Origin: Thermoplasmata archaeon
GTDB taxonomy: Archaea; Thermoplasmatota; Thermoplasmata; GCA-020350865
Direction: 5' to 3'
Assembly (NCBI GenBank): GCA_020348445.1
Contig: CP070751.1
Coordinates: forward strand, 3,184,341-3,248,340
DNA: 64,000 bases
The notes under the pieces: generated by a model
What the model saw: only the letters and a program-made list of their open reading frames with translations
What the model was told of the DNA's origin: nothing
Databases searched by the model: none
Made by a program: the position numbers and the translations under genes
Shown here: in pieces, positions 45,073 to 54,137 of the stretch
How the letters are laid out: every line of letters begins with the position of its first letter
How positions within the stretch are numbered: position 1 is the first letter of the stretch

Positions 45073-45756
45073 ATGTCATTTAAAAGAATATACGATGCGT
45101 TGACAAAGGCCCCCCTCCTGGAAAAGGCGTATAATGATGCATGGAAGATGCACGCACTCGTAAAGGAGATGTTCGAGGAGTCCTCAAAATGTTTAATTGG
45201 GTGTGACATAAGTGTGGCAAAAAAACTCTCCTTGGAAGACAAGCGTATCAACAAGGCCGAGAAGAAAATCAGAAGGGAGGTTATGGAATACCTGGCAGTG
45301 ACAACGGCTCCCAACCTCAGTGCCTCATTGATTTTAATAAGCATAGTTATTGATTATGAAAGAATTGGAGATCTCTGCAAGAACATAGCCCAGGTCTGCA
45401 TAGAATATCCTGCAGATTTTGATGACGAAGAATATGTTAAGGATATTAACGAAATTAAAAATAACCTCTCGAAAATGTTTGATTTAACTTTAGTAGCAAT
45501 AGAACAATCTGATACCGAGAAGGCCAAGGAAGCCATTGGAATACATGACAATATTAAGGAGATTCACAACAGTATAATTAAAAGATTGAACGAAGACGAG
45601 AAGATTTCCACAACCAATGCCATAAGTTATGCATTGTTAACAGGGTACTTCAGAAGGATCAATGCCCACCTAGCTAATATTTGTACGGGTGTGCTTTACC
45701 CCTTCCCTGCTTTGGGCTTTGGATATGAGGTGGGTGGAGATTTGGATGGGCCGTAA
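45073..45756 (+). CDS. PhoU-domain protein
   Basis: The 227-residue all-helical protein has two PhoU-like three-helix bundles (about 15-100 and 120-210). The conserved E/DxxxD-type helices can be seen (NKAEKKIRREVMEYL and YERIGDLCKNIA). It probably regulates the phosphate symporter encoded directly upstream, as in other NptA-PhoU pairs. Confidence 0.9.
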   Translation: MSFKRIYDALTKAPLLEKAYNDAWKMHALVKEMFEESSKCLIGCDISVAKKLSLEDKRINKAEKKIRREVMEYLAVTTAPNLSASLILISIVIDYERIGDLCKNIAQVCIEYPADFDDEEYVKDINEIKNNLSKMFDLTLVAIEQSDTEKAKEAIGIHDNIKEIHNSIIKRLNEDEKISTTNAISYALLTGYFRRINAHLANICTGVLYPFPALGFGYEVGGDLDGP

Positions 45757-45774
45757 GCAGTGGTAGTGCCTTTT

Positions 45775-46131
45775 TCATCCTGATAAATTAAAATCATTGC
45801 CAAGATCCAGCTTTCCCTGACAAAGGACTTTTCCATCCAAAACCAGTGCAGGAAGTGTGTCGATCCCCAGCCTCCTCATTCTCATTCTCGCCTTGAATTT
45901 TTTCCATTTTACAATTGCCCTTATTCTGCTGTCACTTTGGGAGGGAATGACCATTTCATAACTTTCTTTGTTTTTCCACACCAAGTGTTTTGCATACCTC
46001 AACATCTTCCTGCTTTGCTCAGTTTGTTTTGGTATGGGTTTTAAACAGCAGCTTCCTCCAGATGTTTTTGGAATAGTGAAAATAACCTCAGGAAAGAATT
46101 CCAATTTATGTTTGGATTTTGACATTTTCAA
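45775..46131 (-). CDS. Small thioredoxin-like protein
   Basis: The 118-residue protein has a CC pair (GSCCLKP, about residues 27-32) and, near its end, RLGIDTLPALVLDGKVLCQG. The TLPA part is the cis-proline strand of thioredoxin folds, and the final Cys could take part in redox or metal binding. It resembles ArsD-like or glutaredoxin-like small proteins. It lies near the CcdA/TlpA genes on the same strand, which fits a role in thiol or metalloid handling. Confidence 0.72.
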   Translation of the reverse strand: MKMSKSKHKLEFFPEVIFTIPKTSGGSCCLKPIPKQTEQSRKMLRYAKHLVWKNKESYEMVIPSQSDSRIRAIVKWKKFKARMRMRRLGIDTLPALVLDGKVLCQGKLDLGNDFNLSG

Positions 46132-46241
46132 TCACTGATTTTGTTGTAATGTTAATTAATTAATTCTTCATATATATTGATTTATTGTATTACAATTCAT
46201 GTAAATTATCAGAATTTATTTTACAAATGTAATTCATTCCA

Positions 46242-48053
46242 TTATAAACTCGCGGTAGAAACATAAATCCATACAAGATATATTCCAACTACGATCAAAA
46301 CAGCCCCACTTATTTTCTTAATGACTTCTGTGTACTGGGATAATTTCTGGGCTGCACCGGCTCCGAAATGGGCTATGGCAATGGTAATACTTATCATTAA
46401 TACGGCTGCCACTAGATTATAGAGAATTAGAACAGACAATCCAAATATTAATCCAGCATTCAATGCAGCCACTAAAACTGCAATAAAAATGGGAGCAGTG
46501 CACCCCGCAGCAGCGGCCCCATATCCTAAACCGTATAAGAACAATCCTCCATAGAATCCCGATTCTCCTCCAGTGGTAGTGGGATCGCTAGATTCACTGA
46601 CCTCTCCATCCTTGGATTTTTTCTGAAACTTGCTTCGCAGCTTTGCCCAAAAGGCCTGAATCGGTCGTATGATCTTCCAGTATTGAAAGGGTGTGAGTAG
46701 AAGTCCTCCCAGTACTATCAGGATGATTCCCACAATAAGTCCAAAAACAGCCACTCCCTCCAGTATGGAAGTTCCAGCAAGGATAACTACTATGCCTAAA
46801 AGTAAACTCACGATTATTATACCAGCAGCCGAGATGGTCCCAGCCATTGCAGCTCTTCGCAGTGGTATCTTTCCCCCTTCCTCGGCTCCTTTTTTGAGAT
46901 AGTATGCTAGATATCCCGGAAGCATGGGAAATGCACAGGGAGAGAAGAAGAATGCAAATCCAGCTAAAATTGCCAGGGAAACATAACTTGCCTCCTGAAT
47001 GGCAATTGCCTCAGCTTCACCTGATATTGCATCATCAAGTTCTTTTTTCAGGGTGCTTACATCTTCGACTTCGCCTTCGAATGTGGCATAACCATCACCA
47101 TTGATGATTATGATCTTTGGAATGAGTTCAGCACGGTATTTGAGAATCAGATCATCAGTATCCCGTGCAATGGCCCAATCGATATTGTGGGAATCCCTGT
47201 AATCCTGGAGCATCCCGTCTGTATCATCCACCAAGATATCCACACTTATAAAAACAACTTCATCTTTATAATCCGGATATATCTCCTTAAGGTTCTTCTC
47301 AACGATTTTACATCCTTTGCAGGGAATGGACATCATGTCCAATATAACGACCTTTCCCCTAAAATCCGTGAGATTGAAAGTGTTGCCGTCTATGTCAGTC
47401 AATGTGAATCCAGGTGCCTCAGTAACCTCACTCGGGCTGAGGAAAAGTACACCCATTACAATAAAAATCAAGATAAAGATAACTAAAATTATAGCTTGCA
47501 TCTTCTTATTCATTGGTATAGTTTTATCCTTCCTCTTGACGTGTTTTACAACCAAGAACACAAGGATAACTACAAGAATGACTATAAGAACCTGCATGGC
47601 CAAATTACTTTCAGTTGGACAGGGTGGAGCTTCACCGCCCTCAAGGCTCGTGTTTATATCTATGTAATGATAATCTTCCCCTCCTAAAGGTGAATATTCT
47701 TTACTGCCATCATCATATGTTACTGTGATGTTTATGCCAAGTAATGTTACCCCTTCAAGATCCCTTGTTATAATAGTAGAATAAGTGTTGTTCTCCCCCA
47801 GGGTTAAATTGTGTAAATCAGGATAACATCCCTCTTCGGGTTCGATTTGACAGTACAGCATATTGACCTTTGTAATATTTGATGTGTCATTTACCTGTAC
47901 ATACACGGTAATCTCATCATATGAAAATGGTTTTTCTGGATAATAGGTAACGCTCCTAATATTTGATTCGGCACTCACAGATGGAAGGAATGACAGGGAA
48001 ATCATTAAAATTATGAAGACCCAAAACGGCACTAACTTTTTTACACAACTCAC
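46242..48053 (-). CDS. Thioredoxin-CcdA (DsbD-like) fusion, membrane thiol-disulfide reductase
   Basis: The 603-residue protein has a signal peptide (1-28), a beta-rich extracytoplasmic domain (30-150) and two helices. Next is a TlpA/ResA-like thioredoxin domain with CKGC (Cys245 and Cys248), and then a CcdA-type membrane domain with Cys in SPCAFPML and AGCTAPIF. Electrons could flow from cytoplasmic thioredoxin through CcdA to the extracellular thioredoxin domain. In DsbD the order is different (thioredoxin at the C-terminus). It lies 9 bases downstream of the TlpA gene. Confidence 0.92.
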   Translation of the reverse strand: MSCVKKLVPFWVFIILMISLSFLPSVSAESNIRSVTYYPEKPFSYDEITVYVQVNDTSNITKVNMLYCQIEPEEGCYPDLHNLTLGENNTYSTIITRDLEGVTLLGINITVTYDDGSKEYSPLGGEDYHYIDINTSLEGGEAPPCPTESNLAMQVLIVILVVILVFLVVKHVKRKDKTIPMNKKMQAIILVIFILIFIVMGVLFLSPSEVTEAPGFTLTDIDGNTFNLTDFRGKVVILDMMSIPCKGCKIVEKNLKEIYPDYKDEVVFISVDILVDDTDGMLQDYRDSHNIDWAIARDTDDLILKYRAELIPKIIIINGDGYATFEGEVEDVSTLKKELDDAISGEAEAIAIQEASYVSLAILAGFAFFFSPCAFPMLPGYLAYYLKKGAEEGGKIPLRRAAMAGTISAAGIIIVSLLLGIVVILAGTSILEGVAVFGLIVGIILIVLGGLLLTPFQYWKIIRPIQAFWAKLRSKFQKKSKDGEVSESSDPTTTGGESGFYGGLFLYGLGYGAAAAGCTAPIFIAVLVAALNAGLIFGLSVLILYNLVAAVLMISITIAIAHFGAGAAQKLSQYTEVIKKISGAVLIVVGIYLVWIYVSTASL

Positions 48054-48062
48054 TTTCGCACC

Positions 48063-48620
48063 TCAAATAAGTCTCTCTACCTCTTTCGATAGGGTCTGGA
48101 AAGACGTTTCGCCCTCATGATAATGCCTGATTATACCCTCTCTATCTATGATTACTATGGTTGGAGTATATCTTACGTTGTATTTATTTTCTACATCGTC
48201 CGTGTCTCTTGCAAAAGTCCAATTATCACCGTATTTTTCGCGAAAAGTGCTCAAATCTTCGTTTGAATCGCTGTTATCAATGGATATTGTCATAATAACC
48301 AATTCTTCAGAAGGGTATCTGTTATATACACCTTTTAGATGCTCCATTTCGCTGATACAGGGAGGACATGTGGTGGTCATGATATCCAATATTATGACCT
48401 TACCGAAATTGTCTGAAAGTTTAATCTCTTCTCCATCAATACTCTTCAGATTGAAATTAGGAGCTTTTTCTCCCACAAGATCTATAAAAAAAGGGCGTAT
48501 CAATATATAAGCCAAAACGATGATTAGAATGATCACGACTATTATTATGATATTCCCTTTTAAAAACTGCTTTACCTTGTTGGCTTTTAAATTCTCTTTA
48601 TCAGGCTCCTTTTCATCCAA
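48063..48620 (-). CDS. Membrane-anchored TlpA/ResA-like thioredoxin
   Basis: The 185-residue protein has an N-terminal membrane helix (about 22-45) and an exported thioredoxin domain with the reductive CPPC motif (Cys85 and Cys88). The AHPC/TSA-like start (GEKAPNFNLKSIDG) and the cis-proline segment RYTPTIVII support TlpA/ResA. It likely reduces extracytoplasmic disulfides, using electrons from the CcdA fusion just downstream. Confidence 0.92.
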   Translation of the reverse strand: MDEKEPDKENLKANKVKQFLKGNIIIIVVIILIIVLAYILIRPFFIDLVGEKAPNFNLKSIDGEEIKLSDNFGKVIILDIMTTTCPPCISEMEHLKGVYNRYPSEELVIMTISIDNSDSNEDLSTFREKYGDNWTFARDTDDVENKYNVRYTPTIVIIDREGIIRHYHEGETSFQTLSKEVERLI

Positions 48621-48776
48621 GAATGAGCACCTAAGGGATAAAAACGCTGTTTATTGGATATAAGTTTTACCTAGGTAAAAAAATCCCAAATGATTATCAG
48701 CCTAGATAACAACAAGGTATAATTTATCTACTCAGAGTTATATAGGAAAAACATTATAGCCAATGCTCTCAGGGAT

Positions 48777-48965
48777 TTGGGGCCCAAGAGCGTAAAAGAA
48801 GATGAGGACATGACTTCACTAATACCTCATGGAAAGGAAGTTTCTGTGGTGCACCTCAATTCAGACTGGGGTTACTTGGCTTATATTGAGAAATGTTTAG
48901 ATAAACACGGAGAGACTACCTACAAGGTTGTTAGAGTACCCTTGGAAGATGGATTTAAAAAATAA
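48777..48965 (+). CDS. Small hypothetical protein
   Basis: The frame may start at TTG 48777 (62 residues) or ATG 48810 (51 residues), the latter with GATGAGG upstream. A TATA-like GTTATATAGG lies at about 48737-48746. The protein is small, charged and soluble, with no Cys pair and no recognised family (SLIPHGKEVSVVHLNSDWGY near its start). Confidence 0.55.
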   Translation: MGPKSVKEDEDMTSLIPHGKEVSVVHLNSDWGYLAYIEKCLDKHGETTYKVVRVPLEDGFKK

Positions 48966-49145
48966 CAGAATGTGAATCCATAATAATAACCGTTTTTACG
49001 ATTTTTTCTTTTAATCTGGAGTTTAAATATCACTATCATTTCGACAGTAATGGGCAATTTGGGGCCTGATATCTTTATTATGGGAATTTCCTGTCCTAAA
49101 CAACCCGCAATCATTTTATTGTACAATTTCCTTAAACCTCAATGT

Positions 49146-49223
49146 GGCCCAGTGGGGTAGCTTGGTCGATCCTATGGCGTTCGGGACGCTGTGACTCCGA
49201 TTCAAATTCGGACTGGGCCACCA
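49146..49223 (+). tRNA. tRNA-Pro (anticodon CGG), CCA encoded
   Basis: The acceptor GGCCCAG pairs with CTGGGCC, with discriminator A at 49220 and CCA encoded at 49221-49223. The D-arm (GGGTAGCTTGGTCGATCC) is of the archaeal proline type. The anticodon stem TGGCG/CGCTG encloses TTCGGGA, giving CGG. The T-arm is TCCGA-TTCAAAT-TCGGA. Unlike tRNA-Leu in this window, its 3' CCA is encoded. Hairpin element P starts 30 bases downstream and copies both its ends. Confidence 0.95.
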
Positions 49224-49253
49224 TTCTAATTTTTATACAATTATATTCATGGT

Positions 49254-49318
49254 GGCCCATTCGTGTTTTGGCTTAAGACCCAAGCAAATGATAGTATAAC
49301 CAAAACACGGACTGGGCC
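49254..49318 (+). repeat. Hairpin element P, tRNA-Pro acceptor mimic
   Basis: The left end TGGCCCA and right end CGGACTGGGCCA copy the two ends of the tRNA-Pro just upstream. The right-end match is 12 identical bases. Inside, a perfect 10-bp stem CGTGTTTTGG (49262-49271) and CCAAAACACG (49300-49309) encloses a 28-base loop (49272-49299) that begins CTTAAGA and ends ATAGTATAA. Loop ends match those of elements A, B and E. GGCCCA and TGGGCC pair as an outer stem. Confidence 0.75.
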
Positions 49319-49428
49319 AACATATCATAATTTGCAGATTTAAATATGTAACCTATAACATCTCGGGCGTTTTAAAGAAACAATAAAATATGACGAAGTG
49401 GTTAACCAATTGTTAGGGGGGATACAAC

Positions 49429-50655
49429 ATCAAGCTGACTGTCAACGAACGAATACTTCTACATCTTAGAAGGTACTACTCCGCTAAAAAGGATGTGGAG
49501 GCACCCCAGGCCGTAACCCAAAAGGGAATAGCAGACGCCATTGACATCAGGGTAACGCATGTCCCAAGATCTGTTAAGAAGCTGGATGAGGAAGGTATGA
49601 TATATGAAAGTGTGATGCACATAGAGGGTATGGACAAAAGAAGGAAGGCCTATTTTCTCACAGACAAGGGCATGTATCACGCAAAAGAAATCAAGAGAAA
49701 CCTCGAGGAAAGGAGGATACCACTGAGAGATTCTAAAGGCAAGATCAAAGATGTGAAAATCAATGAACTAGAGGAAATCACAGGTGTGAAAATCGATATT
49801 TTGGATTTGCTGAGACTTATCGATAAGGGGGGAATATTAAATCAAAAATCCATGGAACTGTTTGCAAAAAGCGAAAAAAAAGTGGCTCCTGAGAAGAAGA
49901 CAGGACTCTTTGACTTTCCGCACAGGATTACTCAACCAAAGAAGTTTGTGGACAGAAAAAAGGAGATAGATACATTACTGAAATGGATAAAAAACAAAGA
50001 TGTGGTTCTCATCTCAGTCAATGGAAATACAGGTATTGGTAAGACCTCTCTTGTTGGGAAGGTGTTATCAAAACTTGAAAAAGACGTCAATGTATTTAAT
50101 TACGATTTTAAAAAAGGGGAGGATTTCGATGATTTAACTGAATATCTCTCCGAGTTTTTGGCTAGGTTGAACCGAACAGAGCTAAAATCCATCTTGAAAT
50201 CAAAGAGAAGAGGACAAAGAGACGTTTTAAAGGGAACAATTAATTCCATTACCGATACAAATGCGATTTTGGTTTTAGATACCTTGGATCAAGCCGATAA
50301 AACATCGAGAAAATTTATATCCACCTTATCCCAAGAGTTGAATGGGCTCACCAATGTAAAGATAGTTACAATACATGATGGCAAAAAAGCGCTCTTCATC
50401 GAAGAGGTGCTGGATTCTGCGCAATTCCGTACCTTGGAATTAAAAGGGTTGGATAGAAAAAGTGCAAAGTCTCTTTTGGGGATAAAAAAACTTGATTTGG
50501 AGGATTTCGAAAGAATTTTCAGATTGACTGAGGGCAATCCTCTGGCATTGAAACTGATAAAATCCGAGGATGTAAGCAATCTTAAAAAAACAGGTAGGTT
50601 CACTTCTGATGAATTGACTCTGATAAAATACCTCAAATCCCTTGAGAAGTTATAA
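49429..50655 (+). CDS. Winged-helix STAND-type ATPase with unclear start codon
   Basis: The protein joins a winged-helix domain (first about 65 residues), a linker and a P-loop NTPase domain with NTGIGKTSL (Walker A) and AILVLDTLDQ (Walker B), as in archaeal HTH-STAND regulators. The coding-like frame runs up to 49429 (KLTVNERILLHL helix), but only ATC is at 49429, after GGGGGG at 49415-49420. The first standard start codon is GTG at 49495, which would remove the first helix of the winged domain. It is probably a signal-responsive transcription factor. Confidence 0.85.
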   Translation: MKLTVNERILLHLRRYYSAKKDVEAPQAVTQKGIADAIDIRVTHVPRSVKKLDEEGMIYESVMHIEGMDKRRKAYFLTDKGMYHAKEIKRNLEERRIPLRDSKGKIKDVKINELEEITGVKIDILDLLRLIDKGGILNQKSMELFAKSEKKVAPEKKTGLFDFPHRITQPKKFVDRKKEIDTLLKWIKNKDVVLISVNGNTGIGKTSLVGKVLSKLEKDVNVFNYDFKKGEDFDDLTEYLSEFLARLNRTELKSILKSKRRGQRDVLKGTINSITDTNAILVLDTLDQADKTSRKFISTLSQELNGLTNVKIVTIHDGKKALFIEEVLDSAQFRTLELKGLDRKSAKSLLGIKKLDLEDFERIFRLTEGNPLALKLIKSEDVSNLKKTGRFTSDELTLIKYLKSLEKL

Positions 50656-50677
50656 TTTAGTTAATTTAGACCTTAAT

Positions 50678-51367
50678 TTATATCGCCTGGCCAGCTTGGA
50701 ATTCAGCGTCTTTGAATTCTAGCGTGAAGTATCCGGTATTGTGATTCACGCCCCTCATTTTTACACATCTAATACGACGGGAAACATCCACTTCATTGAC
50801 TCTTTCCATGGTCAAGAGAATGATGCCGTCAGCCAAGAACTCCTCTGGATATACCATGGTGGGATCAGGGGATATCTCAGCTATGATGAATGTGGTAACT
50901 TTCAAGTCTCTCAACCACTCAAAGAAATAGAATAGGTAGGCTCGTTCGTCCTCAATCTTCGATATCATTTCCACTACAGGCAATGAATCTATGACAAGCA
51001 TATCGAAATTCAGGCTATCTTTCAGGTAAATAAGGTGTTTTTTCAGAACATCGAGCCATGGCCGCTCTTTTGTCATGTCCACCTCTTTTCGTATCTTCGC
51101 CATATCGAGAATCGTTAGTTTGAGATCCTCGATATCGTGCTGCCCCAAACTTTCGATCTGAAACAGTAGGTTTTCCCTGCTCTGCTCCAATGAAACATAA
51201 ATGCCCACAGAACCTTCATGTTTGATATTATTGTACAGAATGTTGTATGCCACAGATGATTTCATTGTGCCTGGTGTCCCTGATACGAGAATCAAATGGC
51301 CCTCTGGAATCCCTCCACCCAATTCCTCATCAAAACCCCTGATATAAGTCTTGTATTTACGCACCAT
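50678..51367 (-). CDS. KaiC-like (RecA-superfamily) ATPase
   Basis: The ATG at 51367 has GGTGGAT upstream, while in-frame ATGs at 51379 and 51445 look less likely. The 229-residue protein has a single KaiC/RadA-type domain: GFDEELGGGIPEGHLILVSG, Walker A GTPGTMKS, SLEQS, and Walker B DMLVIDSLP. The common Thermoplasmata KaiC-like proteins act in signalling or gene control; the exact role is not known. It converges with the STAND ATPase gene, 22 bases apart. Confidence 0.88.
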   Translation of the reverse strand: MVRKYKTYIRGFDEELGGGIPEGHLILVSGTPGTMKSSVAYNILYNNIKHEGSVGIYVSLEQSRENLLFQIESLGQHDIEDLKLTILDMAKIRKEVDMTKERPWLDVLKKHLIYLKDSLNFDMLVIDSLPVVEMISKIEDERAYLFYFFEWLRDLKVTTFIIAEISPDPTMVYPEEFLADGIILLTMERVNEVDVSRRIRCVKMRGVNHNTGYFTLEFKDAEFQAGQAI

Positions 51368-51732
51368 GAAATCCACCATTACTTTAAGAGATGTCAAATT
51401 ATATAATTTTTTGTAGGAAATAAGAGCATAATCATAGATTGTCAAGGTTTTTAAAAGAAATATGCTCCATTTATTGATACTTTACTGCCATCTGTACCCC
51501 TCCCTATTTTCATAAGAACCGTTACTTGAATTATAATACAATCAAAATAGATTAACTCTGACATATGTAATTGGTAACAGACCTGATAACAATCACTGCT
51601 AATTCATATTACACTGATAACAAATCGTGTACAAAAAGGCTTTTAAAGGCAATAAATTATTCCCCTCATACCTCAGTGTTTTGCTTTCTGTTTGAAATAC
51701 TGGGTGCACAATCTCGCTAGAAGGGATGCTCA
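51368..51732 (+). promoter_or_regulatory. Region upstream of ribonucleotide reductase with direct repeats
   Basis: The 10-mer CTGATAACAA occurs at 51583-51592 and 51614-51623, 21 bases between copies. A TATA-like AATAAATTA follows at about 51651-51659. No coding region or cobalamin riboswitch signature is seen. The repeats are candidate operator sites for the B12-dependent reductase gene. Confidence 0.45.
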
Positions 51733-54060
51733 ATGGAAACCTTAAATATAGAGATTAGCAATGGTACTCTCGGTATGAAGGAAGGACAAGATAGAAGTTC
51801 AAAGAAAAAATCCAAATCAAAAAGATTACCACTTACAGAAAATGCCATCAAGGTATTGGAAAGAAGATACCTAAAAAAAGACGAGAGCGGTAAACCAATA
51901 GAGAAACCTGAGGATATGTTCCACAGGGTTTCTGAGAATATCGCCCAAGCTGATGCCACTTATGATGAGAAAGCCGATGTCAAATTCGTGGAATCAGAAT
52001 TCTATGATATAATGAGCAAACTGGAATTTCTTCCTAACTCCCCAACACTCTTTAATGCAGGAAGGGAGCTTCAGGAGCTGTCTGCATGTTTTGTTTTACC
52101 TATTGAGGACTCCATGGACAGCATATTCGAGGCAATAAAGAGCACTGCACTGATACACAAAAGCGGGGGAGGAACTGGCTTCTCTTTCTCCAGGATCAGA
52201 CCTAAAAACGATGTGGTCAAATCTACAAAAGGCGTTTCCTCAGGACCGATTTCATTTATGACGGTCTTTGATGCCGCAACAGAGACTATAAAGCAGGGAG
52301 GCACAAGACGTGGTGCGAACATGGCAATCTTGCGGGTGGACCATCCTGATATCATGGAGTTCATAACCTGCAAGGAGGATAATGACAAACTCAACAATTT
52401 CAATATATCTGTTGGAATGACAGAGGAGTTCATGAAGGCTGTTGCAGATAATAGGGATTACGACCTGGTAAATCCCCGCACCAAAAAGGTGGTAGAAAGC
52501 CTAAATGCCAAGAAAGTCTTTGATAAGATCGCTGAGATGGCATGGAAAAACGGGGAACCTGGCATCGTATTTTTGGACAGGTTGAACAGGGATAATCCAA
52601 CCCCAAAATTAGGTGAGATAGAAAGCACGAATCCATGCGGGGAGCAGCCTCTTTTACCCTACGAATCCTGCAATCTAGGTTCAATTAACCTATCGAAGAT
52701 GGTGACCGATAAAGAGATAGACTGGAAGAAACTGGAAATTACTGTGAAATGCGCCGTGCACTTTCTTGATAATGTGATAACAATGAACCACTTTCCCCTG
52801 GATAAAATAAAGGAGATGACAGAGGCCAATAGGAAGATAGGTTTAGGATTAATGGGATTTGCTGACACGCTCATAATGTTGGATATACCATATAATTCAA
52901 ACGAGGCCATTGACCTGGCCGAGAAGTTGATGTCATTTATCAGTAAGAAGGCCAAGGAAATGTCGGCAGAACTGGCAGTGCAGAGAGGCCCATTTCCCAA
53001 CTTCGAAGAGAGCATATACAATGTTAATGGGCAACCCAAATTAAGAAACGCCACCACCACCACCATCGCACCTACAGGAAGCATAGGCATAATCGCGGGC
53101 TGTTCCAGCGGAATAGAACCGCTGTTTGCAATCTCCTACATCAGGGCTAACGTGCTTAATGATGAGGAACTCATTGAGGTCAATCCATTGTTCGAGAAGA
53201 TAGCAAAAGAAAGAGGTTTTTACTCAAAAGAGTTAATGGCCAAGATAGCGAAAAAAGGCTCTGTCCAAGGAATGGATGAGGTTCCAGAGAATGTCCAGAA
53301 AATCTTTGTAACTGCCCTTGATATCACCCCAAAGTGGCATATCAGGATGCAAGCAGCATTTCAAAAGTACGTTGATAATGCAGTTTCGAAGACCGTTAAC
53401 TTTCCCAACAGCGCCACGACCCGCGACATCAAGAAGGTCTATCAACTGGCGTACGAACTTGGCTGCAAGGGTGTGACAGTCTACAGGGACGGAAGCAGAG
53501 AAAAGCAGGTATTGAACATAGGATCAGTTAAGGGAAAGCCGCAGACTGTAATCAAACCCAGACCAAGACCCATGATGATGCAGGGCACGACGATGCGAAT
53601 CGATACCGGTTGTGGGAAACTGTATGTGACCATAAACGAGGACGAGCAAGGTTTATTTGAGGTGTTTGCCCAGATGGGTAAGTCAGGCGGCTGTGCTATG
53701 TCCCAATCCGAAGCAGTGGCCAGACTTATATCCCTGGCTTTAAGAGCGGGTGTGGATAAAGATGCAATTCTCAAACAGCTAAGAGGTATAAGATGTCCAG
53801 CACCCCTCTTATCAAAAGGAGGCGTGGTGCTCTCCTGTCCAGACGCCATGTCCAAGGCCATCGAAAGGCACATTAAAAAGAAAAGGGATATTGGTGAGGA
53901 AGACATTATAGAGCAGGCCACAACATTGGACAACTTCGTTGAGCACAAGGAAGGAAGCAACGTGGTTGGAGTATGTCCCGACTGCGGAGGACCTCTGATA
54001 TTTGAAGAAGGATGTTCAAAGTGTTTAAATAGGAGCTGCGGTTATACCAAGTGCGGATAA
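51733..54060 (+). CDS. nrdJ: Adenosylcobalamin-dependent (class II) ribonucleoside reductase
   Basis: This 775-residue enzyme reduces ribonucleotides to deoxyribonucleotides using a radical from adenosylcobalamin. Key residues are Cys119 (LSACFVLP), the N-P-C-G-E active-site loop (Asn300, Cys302, Glu304) and Cys313. A TSCPD-like segment (about 615-715) precedes a C-terminal tail with several Cys pairs (CPDCGG, CSKC and CGYTKCG), which both binds zinc and re-reduces the active site. The first 20 residues are variable. It fits the CobO adenosyltransferase at 4949, which would supply its cofactor. Confidence 0.97.
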   Translation: METLNIEISNGTLGMKEGQDRSSKKKSKSKRLPLTENAIKVLERRYLKKDESGKPIEKPEDMFHRVSENIAQADATYDEKADVKFVESEFYDIMSKLEFLPNSPTLFNAGRELQELSACFVLPIEDSMDSIFEAIKSTALIHKSGGGTGFSFSRIRPKNDVVKSTKGVSSGPISFMTVFDAATETIKQGGTRRGANMAILRVDHPDIMEFITCKEDNDKLNNFNISVGMTEEFMKAVADNRDYDLVNPRTKKVVESLNAKKVFDKIAEMAWKNGEPGIVFLDRLNRDNPTPKLGEIESTNPCGEQPLLPYESCNLGSINLSKMVTDKEIDWKKLEITVKCAVHFLDNVITMNHFPLDKIKEMTEANRKIGLGLMGFADTLIMLDIPYNSNEAIDLAEKLMSFISKKAKEMSAELAVQRGPFPNFEESIYNVNGQPKLRNATTTTIAPTGSIGIIAGCSSGIEPLFAISYIRANVLNDEELIEVNPLFEKIAKERGFYSKELMAKIAKKGSVQGMDEVPENVQKIFVTALDITPKWHIRMQAAFQKYVDNAVSKTVNFPNSATTRDIKKVYQLAYELGCKGVTVYRDGSREKQVLNIGSVKGKPQTVIKPRPRPMMMQGTTMRIDTGCGKLYVTINEDEQGLFEVFAQMGKSGGCAMSQSEAVARLISLALRAGVDKDAILKQLRGIRCPAPLLSKGGVVLSCPDAMSKAIERHIKKKRDIGEEDIIEQATTLDNFVEHKEGSNVVGVCPDCGGPLIFEEGCSKCLNRSCGYTKCG

Positions 54061-54137
54061 ATCAACTCGCAATAAAATTATATCAGTCTTTACCTATACG
54101 GGGGTATAAATAACATCATAATATTCACGGTGTATTC

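Noticed and set aside
51560..51660. Cobalamin riboswitch before the class II ribonucleotide reductase
   Set aside because: The stretch lacks the conserved B12 box and long-range pairings; only direct repeats are seen.
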